Below are positions 37,054 through 44,702 of a stretch of DNA of 44,702 nucleotides, piece after piece. Position numbers and translations under genes: made by a program. The notes beneath the pieces are model-generated. The model was not told where the DNA came from, did no database searches, and saw nothing but the letters and a program-made list of their open reading frames with translations. Source of the stretch: Bacillota bacterium (GTDB taxonomy: Bacteria > Bacillota > Dethiobacteria > DTU022); the NCBI GenBank assembly GCA_012840855.1, contig DUVX01000009.1, positions 1 through 44,702 on the forward strand, written 5' to 3'. Each line of letters opens with the position of its first letter. Position 1 is the stretch's first letter.

Positions 37054-37752
37054 TTATTCAGGAAGCATTACGCCGAGAACGTGATAGGGCGCGCTGGTGG
37101 CGACTCGTTGGGCACCAGCGACCAGGAAATCGAGAGTCTGCTGCCGGGTCCGCGCACCCCCCGCGACCATTATCTTGAGCTCCTCAGCTTTGAAATGTTC
37201 CCGGATCAACTGCACATCCCGCAGCTTCGTGTTAGCTCCAAAACCGGGGTTCGTCTTCACAAAATCTGCACCGCCGTCACGAGCCAGTTTGCAGGCTTGC
37301 AGGATCTCTTCGTCGGTGAGGCCGTCGCAATGGATAACCATCTTAACAATTTTCCCTCCGGCCAGTTTGACCAGGGCAGCGACCTCTTTTTCTATCGCTG
37401 CAAACTCCCCTGATCTCAGGGCGCCGATATCCATCCCTACGTCCATCTCGTCCGTCCCTTTCTCTAGCGCCATCTCCGCATGCTTAAGCTTGACCGCCGT
37501 GGTCAGGCCCCCCAGGGGATAGGCGATGGTGGTCACCACATCCACCCCCGTATCAGCCAGGACTTTGACGGCTAGATCGGTGAAAACGAGATCCACACCG
37601 ATGCCGGCAAAAGGATAACGGCTGGCCTTAATCAGAAATTCCTTCACCTCTTGAGCTGTGACATCGGGCTTGATAATCGAAGTATCAAGGTACCGGGCCA
37701 GCTCTTCCGGTGTCTGGGGCAAATCTTTTGTCAACAAACCAATCCCTCCCAT
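37054..37752 (-). CDS. DeoC-family aldolase paralog with altered active site
   Basis: TDEMDVGMDIGAL, ADFVKTNPGFG (Schiff-base Lys retained), LKIMVAGGARTRQQTLDFLVAGAQRVATSA (second Lys position is Met). Confidence 0.88.
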   Translation of the reverse strand: MGGIGLLTKDLPQTPEELARYLDTSIIKPDVTAQEVKEFLIKASRYPFAGIGVDLVFTDLAVKVLADTGVDVVTTIAYPLGGLTTAVKLKHAEMALEKGTDEMDVGMDIGALRSGEFAAIEKEVAALVKLAGGKIVKMVIHCDGLTDEEILQACKLARDGGADFVKTNPGFGANTKLRDVQLIREHFKAEELKIMVAGGARTRQQTLDFLVAGAQRVATSAPYHVLGVMLPE

Positions 37753-37833
37753 AGTTTTTATTACACTGTTTTAATGGCACCCACCGCTATCGGGTGCAAA
37801 ATTTATCCGGGAATCCCCCCGTCTTCAGGGGCA

Positions 37834-38154
37834 CTACCCGTCAAGTTTCTCCAGTATTTCCACCTTGATCCGCTCCTTTTCCCCGGAAAAAAGGCCGGTC
37901 ACAGTGACCACCGGAACATCGGTCAACCCCATATCACCGGGTAGGGTGATCGTTGTCAGCAGCAGATCGATCTGGTCAATCTTATCCTTGAGATCGCCAA
38001 GGCCGCCCTTGATCAGCTCGCAATTGTAGGGGCTTGCCCTCAATATTTCCTCCACGGTTGGAGCAACGAGCGTAGAGGAAGCGATGCCCGAGCCGCAGAC
38101 CAGCATTACCTTCTTTCGAATTTTTCTTTGTTTCTTCAACAAAACTACCCCCAT
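37834..38154 (-). CDS. PTS EIIB, galactitol (GatB) type
   Basis: KVMLVCGSGIASSTLVAPTVEEIL phospho-Cys loop. Start could be internal. Confidence 0.88.
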   Translation of the reverse strand: MGVVLLKKQRKIRKKVMLVCGSGIASSTLVAPTVEEILRASPYNCELIKGGLGDLKDKIDQIDLLLTTITLPGDMGLTDVPVVTVTGLFSGEKERIKVEILEKLDG

Positions 38155-38190
38155 AATCTTGAAGGGAGGGGAGGTAAATCCCCTCCCACT

Positions 38191-39606
38191 TTATTCTTGT
38201 CGCCTTAACTCGTCAGCATATTCGCGTGGCCTTTTCCGAACCACGTAGAAGACAATGATCCATACTGCCAGGAGTAAAAGCGCCCAGAAGAGCATGGTCG
38301 AAGAGCCCACGCCCTTAATGAAAGAGGCGATGGCCAGGAAAATAAAGATGAAAAAGTTGCTGCCCACCGTAATCGATGTTACCTGGGCCGCCGCCACCTC
38401 GAAACCGACATAATCCACTATGGCCATGCTGGCCGGGACAATCACGTTGGAAAGAATGAGCGCCAGCGGCAACCAGATCAGAGTGGCGTTAAGCAGTCCC
38501 CGGAAAAGGTTGCCCCGATTGGTATTCACTGCAAAGACGGAGAAAAATATCATATAAGCGGCTGCATCGGCCAGCGGCAGCACATTGTTGCCGGGTAACA
38601 GCAGCGACACCAGGTAGACGATCGGAGCCAGCAGAACACCCAAAGCGATATGCTCAGTTTTGCCTACTACCACAGCTACATCGAGGCCAACGTAGAACTC
38701 ACGGCCAGGCATCCGTTTCATGATAAATTCTCGGATGCTCTCCGAAAGCGGGGCCAACCCCATCACAATGAGCTCGGCTGCCCGGGGGAGCAGCACCATG
38801 AAAAAGCCCAGGGAAAGAGAGAGGGTGATCGTCTTCGCAGCCTGGTCACCAAACGTACCTACTTCCCCATAGCCCAAAAATGCCAGTCCGCCGAAGAGAA
38901 GGCCCACCGCAAAACCGATGATGATCGGCTCTCCCAGAAGGCCGTACCTTTCGCGCAGGGTGCTGGGATCAAGCTCAATATCCCTGATCCCCGGAATCCG
39001 ATCCCAGACCCTGTCCATAAAAAATCCGAAAGGGGCGTACTGCACGGAATGGGCATGGGGTATTGAGATATTGGGCATGCCGTAGTAAGGCTCGATCATG
39101 GGAGCTGTCCAGTCTGCCAGTTTTAAAGTCAAAAGCCAGAACAGAATTCCGCTGATAATGCCTAGAACCCAGCTCTCTGTGGTGACATAGACAGCTAATA
39201 TAGTAAAGACAAAAATCCAATGGTTAAAAAAGTCAACATTCAGGGTCTTGGTAAAACCGATGATCACCAGAAGGGCATTGACAAGAATGAACAGAGCGAT
39301 AGCACCCATGGCGAAGGGCGCGGCGAAAGTTATACCGGAGAATACTGGCCAACCTACATCGGGAATAGAGAGACCAACACCGTAGCGCATACCCATAATC
39401 TCACCGGCCTCCCCGATGAGACCGACCACTACATTGATCAGGGCCAGGAGGGCGGTGAATCCGACAGCCATGCGTAAAGCACAAAGCAGGGTTGTTCTGA
39501 GGGGTGCCCGGAAGATTAAGCCTAAAATAATGATAGCGATCGGCACCACTACCACTGCGCCCATATTGAGCAGCCATTCAAAAATGCCTAGAAGTGATTC
39601 AACCAA
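38191..39606 (-). CDS. PTS EIIC, galactitol (GatC) type
   Basis: Long multi-TM protein; SIPHAHSVQYAPFGFFMDRVWDRIPGIRDIELDPSTLRERYGLLGEPIIIGFAVGLLFG is characteristic of GatC. Confidence 0.9.
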   Translation of the reverse strand: MVESLLGIFEWLLNMGAVVVVPIAIIILGLIFRAPLRTTLLCALRMAVGFTALLALINVVVGLIGEAGEIMGMRYGVGLSIPDVGWPVFSGITFAAPFAMGAIALFILVNALLVIIGFTKTLNVDFFNHWIFVFTILAVYVTTESWVLGIISGILFWLLTLKLADWTAPMIEPYYGMPNISIPHAHSVQYAPFGFFMDRVWDRIPGIRDIELDPSTLRERYGLLGEPIIIGFAVGLLFGGLAFLGYGEVGTFGDQAAKTITLSLSLGFFMVLLPRAAELIVMGLAPLSESIREFIMKRMPGREFYVGLDVAVVVGKTEHIALGVLLAPIVYLVSLLLPGNNVLPLADAAAYMIFFSVFAVNTNRGNLFRGLLNATLIWLPLALILSNVIVPASMAIVDYVGFEVAAAQVTSITVGSNFFIFIFLAIASFIKGVGSSTMLFWALLLLAVWIIVFYVVRKRPREYADELRRQE

Positions 39607-39679
39607 TTCCTGATCCCCCCTTTTTAATGCAATTGTTACAATCCGCTGTTACCACACCCACACCTGCCCCATATGCACC

Positions 39680-40144
39680 TCAATCATCACCTCCAGCCAG
39701 ATGTTTGATCGCTTCTAAAATCTCTTCCAGCGTCCCGGAAAAGAGCAGCTCCCTGGAGCTGTCGTTTTTTAGTAAATAAGTAACCTCCTGTAGCAGAACC
39801 AGGTGCGAATCTTTGTCCCTGGTGGCAAAACCAAGCACTATTTTTACCGGATCATTTTTTTCGTGTCCGAAACAAAGGGGTTCTTTTAAGCGAACCAGGC
39901 TCAGCCCCAGATCGTTGACCTTGTTCTTATCGGGCCGGGCGTGGGCCAACGCTATCCCGGGAATAATAACGATATAAGGCCCCAGCTCCTCCACCATACC
40001 GATCATGTCATCGATATACTCCTCCGTGACTTTACCGCCCCGGCAAAGAAGTTCACCGCTTTTTCTGATCGCCTCACGCCACCCAGCGGCCGCCACATCC
40101 AGAGCGATCATCTCTTCTGTTAGTACCTGCTCCAGCAAAGGCAT
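39680..40144 (-). CDS. PTS EIIA, fructose/mannitol-type domain (GatA/UlaC-like)
   Basis: GIALAHARPDKNKVNDLGLSLVRLKEPLCFG phospho-His region; start ATG 40144 with RBS ggaggga (track start 40162). Confidence 0.88.
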   Translation of the reverse strand: MPLLEQVLTEEMIALDVAAAGWREAIRKSGELLCRGGKVTEEYIDDMIGMVEELGPYIVIIPGIALAHARPDKNKVNDLGLSLVRLKEPLCFGHEKNDPVKIVLGFATRDKDSHLVLLQEVTYLLKNDSSRELLFSGTLEEILEAIKHLAGGDD

Positions 40145-40237
40145 TCCCTCCCATTGCAGCAAATCGATCTTTGGTATGCCGCTTTATTCTATCCTGATAT
40201 TAAATAGATAAGGTTTTCAGACTCACCAGTCTATAGT

Positions 40238-40253
40238 TGCAATTTGCATGCCA
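40238..40253 (-). promoter_or_regulatory. Sigma-54 (-24/-12) promoter TGGCATGCAAATTGCA driving the PTS/AOR operon
   Basis: Minus-strand TGGCATG-N4-TTGCA fits TGGCACG-N4-TTGCW, with GG-N10-GC spacing; in the gap between the regulator stop and EIIA start; the adjacent gene encodes a sigma-54 activator. Confidence 0.82.
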
Positions 40254-40270
40254 GCCTCCGGCAGGAATAG

Positions 40271-43138
40271 TTAACTCCTGGTCAAGCAGTCCCGGATCAT
40301 CTCCCAGCGCCCGGCCTTTTTAATCAGGTCCACATTGTCCATGAGGTTGCGATGCAGCTTCTTAAAATGGCTCACGCCCAGCTCCTTCAGGGCCACCATG
40401 CAGACTATCTCCACCTCTTTTTCACTCCAGAGCAGCGGTTTTTCCAGGGCGGCAAGGGCCACCTGGGAATAATAGACATGCCGCGGGTCGGCGTGAGGGA
40501 TAACGACACCATTACCCACGTAGGTAGGCCCCCACTGTTCCCGCTCTAGCACCGCAGCCGGGTAACTTTTTTTGACCGCTCCCGACTGAAATAGCCGCCC
40601 GGCCATTTTTTCAATAATCTCTTCCGGGGAATGGGCTCGCAGTTGGGGAAAAAATATTTCATGAGAAAAAAGCCCCTCCAAATTCATCTCTTTCAGATCT
40701 TTATGGTCAAAAGAGATTGCTTTCATAAAGCGGGCTATCCCCTCATCGGAAAAAATCTCCGGTATGGGGAAAAACCTTTCCGGATCGCCCAGTTCAGGCC
40801 TTAAATTGCCCACGACACAGAGCAGCTCTCCACCGCGCTCCAGCCTCCGGATCAGTTTGTTAAGGTCCTCGCCGATAAGGCTGGCAACCTGAAATCGGTA
40901 CCGCTCCTCAATGCCCGGTAGCCGGTGAATCAAGTAATCCCTGATCCGCTGGGCCGCTCCTTCTCCCGTAGTACAGAAAAGCAGAATCGTATGACCGCTG
41001 CTTCTCTTTTTCTCCGTAAATTTCACCCCTTCGAGCTGCCTTACAATTGCCTCCACCGGCAGCTGCTTGAACTTTGAAAGGCGGATGGCGTCCATGAGCA
41101 TCACCGTATCCACCCGGGGGACTACTATTGTCTCCAGGCCTGTTTTCTCCCTGATAATGGGGCCAAAAGCAGCCAGAGAGCCCATATCCACGAGCAGGAG
41201 AACCTCACTGTTTCTATCGAAGTTTTTTACCCTTCCAACGATCTGCTTCTGGATCTCTGTGGGGCTTTCATCCATCTCCATATCGATGGCATGGGCATTC
41301 GAAGTACCCAAAAACCAGTTGGCTACCCTGAGCATATTCGAGGCTACCTTGCCATGGCAGGCTACAATGATCTCCACATTACCCGCCGGGAACTCCTCAA
41401 CCTGTTCCTGAACCAAGACGGCCTTCAGATAGACAGTGACGTAGCCCACCTCATCTTCCGGCAGCTCCAGCGAATAGTTGCGGGCAAAAAGCTCCGTTAT
41501 TTTGCGAGCGACCTCAAAAAGGTGGCTATCCTCCCTTTTTAGCCGGGCCAGATTGGGGCACACTATCCTTTTACCCGCCCGGATCCGCTGCAAAGCGGCA
41601 GTAAAATGAAGCCCCAGGGCATATTTCAGTTCCCTTTTAAAAACCAATTCAGGGATCTCTTTCTGCGCAAGGAGCTGAACCTCGTTGATCAGATCCACCA
41701 TCTCCTCCCCTACTATTTCTGAGAAATAGCGGTCGTCCTGGAAACCTGCCCGGGTTTGTTTCAACAGCAAGTTTAACTTCTGCTCGATCTTCCTGTTCAG
41801 CTCCTCGCTGATCGCCTCTAGAGAAGCCCCTTCCTTTTTCATCTCCCTGCTTTTCTTTTCCATATAGCGGTAGATATCTTCGGAAATTCCATAAACATCC
41901 TGCTGCTCCCGCCGATCGCGCCCTTTCCATGAAGAAGGCTCAATAATCAGATCGTCCTTAAGGGTGGCGCTGACCTCTTTTCTCCTTGCCGGCTGCTCCA
42001 GTATATTTCTCCTGATCATGCGGGGCAGGGTATCCGGGGATATCTCCACGTTTTCCTTTTCCCCGGTTACGTAAAGAAGGTAGGCTCTGGCGCAGGCAAC
42101 TTTTAGATCACCCTCGAGCTGGCCAACATTGCTGGCGGGGTTGTAATTGAGCAGGGACCGGCCGGCTTCATAGGACAGCGTAATGCTGTTGTTGATCTTG
42201 TTGCTTTCTGCCTGGATAAACAGTTTTATAAATTCCAGCTTCTCCCGTAGCGGCCTCTCCCCCAGCGGAGGCATCTCGATAATCATAGGGATACGCCTCC
42301 TAAAAGTAGCCAAAAGCTGGGATTCAATCTCTTCGGTGGTGGCCGCAATGATCATCACGTTCACCTTCTGAACTTCCTCCGTTTCGCCAAGCCTCCTGAA
42401 ACGGCCATGATCGATGATATTAAACAGCATCTCCTGACCCTCGGGCGGAAGGCGATGTACTTCATCCAGAAAGAAGATACCCCCATTGGCCCTATCGATC
42501 AGTCCCAATTTATCGCCAGTGGCTCCGGTAAAACTGCCCTTTTTATGCCCAAACAGGGTGGAATAGAGAAGCTGGGGATTATGAGCATAGTCGGCACAGT
42601 TAAAGACAACAAACTTTTCACCGGGTACTTTTCCAGATTTGACGGCAAAATCAAACATTTTTTGCGCCAGGTAGCTTTTACCGGTGCCTGTTTCCCCAAC
42701 AATTAGCGTATGCAGGCCCAGGGGCGGATAGAGCACTGCCGCCTTGGCTTGCTGAATTTGCGGCCTCAAGCTGCCCTCATGACCGATGATCGAGCTGAAC
42801 AGGCGCTCTTTCTCATTTTTAGCGTCTTTTGGACCCTTTCCCCGTAGCCGGTTGAACTCTTTGTTCACCAGATAGCGGGAGATCTGGTACCCTTTATCTT
42901 TCAGAAGCCTGGTGAGCTCCCTTGCCGAGATAGTAGGGTCTTTCCGAAAATATTCCTCCATATCGCGAAGCAAACTTTCCCGGCGCCGCTCCTGCGAGGA
43001 GCCTATGCACAGTTTTTTTCGGAAAACGACGACCTGTTCCCTGGAGATACCGAGTTTTTCTGCAATCTCCTGATCTGTTAACGGATTCTTGGGATCCTCT
43101 TTTTTGACAATATCCTTGAGAAATTTTTGCCTGCCCAT
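40271..43138 (-). CDS. LevR-like sigma-54-dependent activator with HTH, AAA+, PRD, EIIA-Man-like, EIIB-like and EIIA-Fru/Mtl-like domains
   Basis: Walker A VGETGTGKSYL, GSFTGA loop, FFLDEVHRLPPEGQEMLFNII; PRD LGLHFTAALQRI; EIIA-Man-like VACHGKVASNMLRVANWFLG; EIIB-like LLFCTTGEGAAQRIRDYL; EIIA-like YVGNGVVIPHADP. Confidence 0.92.
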   Translation of the reverse strand: MGRQKFLKDIVKKEDPKNPLTDQEIAEKLGISREQVVVFRKKLCIGSSQERRRESLLRDMEEYFRKDPTISARELTRLLKDKGYQISRYLVNKEFNRLRGKGPKDAKNEKERLFSSIIGHEGSLRPQIQQAKAAVLYPPLGLHTLIVGETGTGKSYLAQKMFDFAVKSGKVPGEKFVVFNCADYAHNPQLLYSTLFGHKKGSFTGATGDKLGLIDRANGGIFFLDEVHRLPPEGQEMLFNIIDHGRFRRLGETEEVQKVNVMIIAATTEEIESQLLATFRRRIPMIIEMPPLGERPLREKLEFIKLFIQAESNKINNSITLSYEAGRSLLNYNPASNVGQLEGDLKVACARAYLLYVTGEKENVEISPDTLPRMIRRNILEQPARRKEVSATLKDDLIIEPSSWKGRDRREQQDVYGISEDIYRYMEKKSREMKKEGASLEAISEELNRKIEQKLNLLLKQTRAGFQDDRYFSEIVGEEMVDLINEVQLLAQKEIPELVFKRELKYALGLHFTAALQRIRAGKRIVCPNLARLKREDSHLFEVARKITELFARNYSLELPEDEVGYVTVYLKAVLVQEQVEEFPAGNVEIIVACHGKVASNMLRVANWFLGTSNAHAIDMEMDESPTEIQKQIVGRVKNFDRNSEVLLLVDMGSLAAFGPIIREKTGLETIVVPRVDTVMLMDAIRLSKFKQLPVEAIVRQLEGVKFTEKKRSSGHTILLFCTTGEGAAQRIRDYLIHRLPGIEERYRFQVASLIGEDLNKLIRRLERGGELLCVVGNLRPELGDPERFFPIPEIFSDEGIARFMKAISFDHKDLKEMNLEGLFSHEIFFPQLRAHSPEEIIEKMAGRLFQSGAVKKSYPAAVLEREQWGPTYVGNGVVIPHADPRHVYYSQVALAALEKPLLWSEKEVEIVCMVALKELGVSHFKKLHRNLMDNVDLIKKAGRWEMIRDCLTRS

Positions 43139-43195
43139 TTTTCGGCTCCCTTCAACAGTTATAAGTACACCCAGATCGGATCCTTCTCCATCTGC

Positions 43196-43254
43196 TTAAC
43201 TATTCCTGCCGATATGCGGTGGCATGTTTTGTTAGTGCAACTAATTCTGCCACC
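43196..43254. promoter_or_regulatory. Putative regulatory region upstream of the sigma-54 regulator gene: 16-bp motif shared with the EIIA promoter region plus nested palindromes
   Basis: TTAACTATTCCTGCCG at 43196-43211 (reverse complement at 40259-40274); GGTGGCA (43218-43224)...TTAGTgcaACTAA (43232-43244)...TGCCACC (43248-43254). Confidence 0.55.
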
Positions 43255-43343
43255 GTCCTTCTGGAGAGCCTTGTATGAACGGAGTAAATGCACTTATGTG
43301 GGGATTAAAACCGCCCGGGCGGAGGGCCGCAGGCGCAATAAAA

Positions 43344-44498
43344 TCAGGGAAGAGGGGGGCAGAGTGCTTCGATAATCCAGCTGTTCTCGGGGGGGCAGCC
43401 GGCGATAAAGTTTTTGTTGGGACCGTGCTGCCGGGCGCAGTTGCCCACCAGGATTGCCTCGCCGGGCAGCTCATGCCCCGGCGGGGTGCCGGTGACGATG
43501 ATCTTATCCGACAGCGCATCGAGCCGCCCCCGTGCTTTCAGCTCCACGAGCACCGAGATAACCGTGTTCCGGCAGCCGCTGCAGGTATCATCGCCAATCT
43601 GCAGGGAGCAAGAGGGCACCTCTTTCAATATCTCCGATTCCGAGCAGCGCCTAAAACGGCGCCGAACCGACTGCCAGGGCAGGCCGGCGATCTCGATCTT
43701 CTCCAGATCGGCGGTCCCCAACCCCATCCCCGCCGCCAGCATCGTTGTGGGGACCTCTTCAGGCCGGTAGCCCATGATCGCGCCGGCGACGGTGTCCAGG
43801 GCCACCATATCGCGCCCGGCTAGGATCAGGTCCATCTCCACGGGATCCCCATAGACCGGGCCGACCCCCTCCTGGGTATAGATCGCATCGAGGATAGTCA
43901 AAGAGGGCCTGAAGAAAGCGGCTATCTCGGGGATGCCGCGAAAGAGGGCCCGCCGGTGCATCGCTTTTTTGGAGCAGTCGTCGAGAAGCCCCTTCAAATT
44001 TTTCAGGCTCAGGGTCACCTCGGTCTGGTCGTGTGTTTTCATCACCGGCAAATTGATCAGCAGATCCGCAGTGAGCGCCCACTCGTAAACGCGCAGCCGC
44101 GGCAGGACAGCGGCGGCGGGGTTCTCCACCCATACCGACCGCTCTTTTTTCAGATCGAGAACGGTATAGCCATCGCTGCGCAGCTGATCGTAACCCATAA
44201 AGGTGATCACCGCCTCGGTATCGGAGCCCATCCCCGCAGCATCGGCGATTATCGGGAGCGCGCCCCGCTCCCGGACCATCTCCGCCACCGCCAGGCAGAC
44301 CCCGGGATGGGTCACCGCACCGCTCTCCCTGGTATAGGGGATCTCCACAAGATTGGGCTTCAGCAGCACCACCGCTCCGGGCCGGACCGCCTCCGGCAAA
44401 CCGCCGGCCAGAGTTACCGCCCGCCGCACAGCGGCAGCGATAGCTTCTCTGCCGGGACGGGGGGGAGTGCGCGTGATGCTGATCAACGGCCGAACCAC
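43344..44498 (-). CDS. DUF362 domain-containing protein
   Basis: VVLLKPNLVEIPYTRESGAVTHPGV, DLLINLPVMKTHDQTEVTLSLKNLKGLLDDCSKKAMH, LTILDAIYTQEGVGPVYGDPVEMDLILAGRDMVALDTVAGAIMG. Confidence 0.9.
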   Translation of the reverse strand: MVRPLISITRTPPRPGREAIAAAVRRAVTLAGGLPEAVRPGAVVLLKPNLVEIPYTRESGAVTHPGVCLAVAEMVRERGALPIIADAAGMGSDTEAVITFMGYDQLRSDGYTVLDLKKERSVWVENPAAAVLPRLRVYEWALTADLLINLPVMKTHDQTEVTLSLKNLKGLLDDCSKKAMHRRALFRGIPEIAAFFRPSLTILDAIYTQEGVGPVYGDPVEMDLILAGRDMVALDTVAGAIMGYRPEEVPTTMLAAGMGLGTADLEKIEIAGLPWQSVRRRFRRCSESEILKEVPSCSLQIGDDTCSGCRNTVISVLVELKARGRLDALSDKIIVTGTPPGHELPGEAILVGNCARQHGPNKNFIAGCPPENSWIIEALCPPLP

Positions 44499-44607
44499 CG
44501 CTTCACCGCCTTTCAGGATCTGATTTACTCAATTATAGCAAATTCGGCATGCTGTGCGGCAATTGCCAGTCCTGTACACTGTGTCAATACCTAGCGGGTA
44601 AATTTCC

Positions 44608-44702
44608 TCATTCCAGAAAACATTTTTCAAATACCGCTGGGTCTTGCTTGCCAGTAGTCCTAAACCACATTCTAATTCCTTTTAATTGCAGATCGTCTAC
44701 CA
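44608..44702 (-). CDS. Possible 3' end of an unidentified CDS running off the window edge
   Basis: Minus frame open to the edge: ...VDDLQLKGIRMWFRTTGKQDPAVFEKCFLE*; too short to assign. Confidence 0.25.
   Translation of the reverse strand, partial: VDDLQLKGIRMWFRTTGKQDPAVFEKCFLE

Noticed and set aside
43238-43254. TGGCAGAATTAGTTGCA as a sigma-54 promoter for the regulator
   Set aside because: GG-to-GC spacing is 11 bp rather than 10, so not a canonical -24/-12 promoter; kept only as part of the palindromic region.
1-44702. tRNA/rRNA genes, prophage or IS transposase genes
   Set aside because: No tRNA/rRNA-like sequence and no transposase/integrase motifs recognised in any ORF.

Overview
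The window is a gene-dense, GC-rich chromosomal segment. The gene content (codY, gerM-murI, an mreB homolog, mrfAB/yprAB homologs, a trimeric [FeFe]-hydrogenase, a tungsten-type AOR) suggests an anaerobic Bacillota/Clostridia-like organism; taxonomy is inferred. The left ~25 kb is mostly housekeeping: an MreB-family fragment, GerMN lipoprotein, MurI, UPF0316 protein, DUF1287 protein, CodY, LarC/LarB, gamma-carbonic anhydrase, NDP-forming acyl-CoA synthetase, TtcA-like PP-loop ATPase, NodB-LysM deacetylase, PadR/HAAS pair, ECF-S-like protein, HydC-HydB-HydA, NadE, MnmG and MrfA/MrfB. The right part (about 25.6-43.1 kb, all minus strand) is the most unusual region. A LevR-like sigma-54 activator with several PTS domains sits next to a 16-gene collinear cluster. 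That cluster has a near-consensus -24/-12 promoter and encodes a complete PTS relay (EIIA, two EIIB/EIIC pairs, HPr, Enzyme I), two tandem DeoC-type aldolases (one without the second active-site lysine), an AOR-family oxidoreductase with a four-cluster ferredoxin subunit and an FAD/NAD(P) oxidoreductase (AorABC-like set), a COG1735 phosphotriesterase/lactonase-family protein, two SDR-type enzymes and a HAD phosphatase. I interpret it as a candidate undescribed PTS-aldolase-aldehyde oxidation pathway of unknown substrate. Other points: NadE has lost the glutaminase nucleophile Cys, HydB lacks the C-terminal ferredoxin domain (suggesting an NADH-dependent, non-bifurcating hydrogenase), repeat elements form protein C-termini, and the sigma-54 regulator gene is flanked by 16-bp inverted repeats. 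All calls come from reading sequence and motifs; no searches were run.
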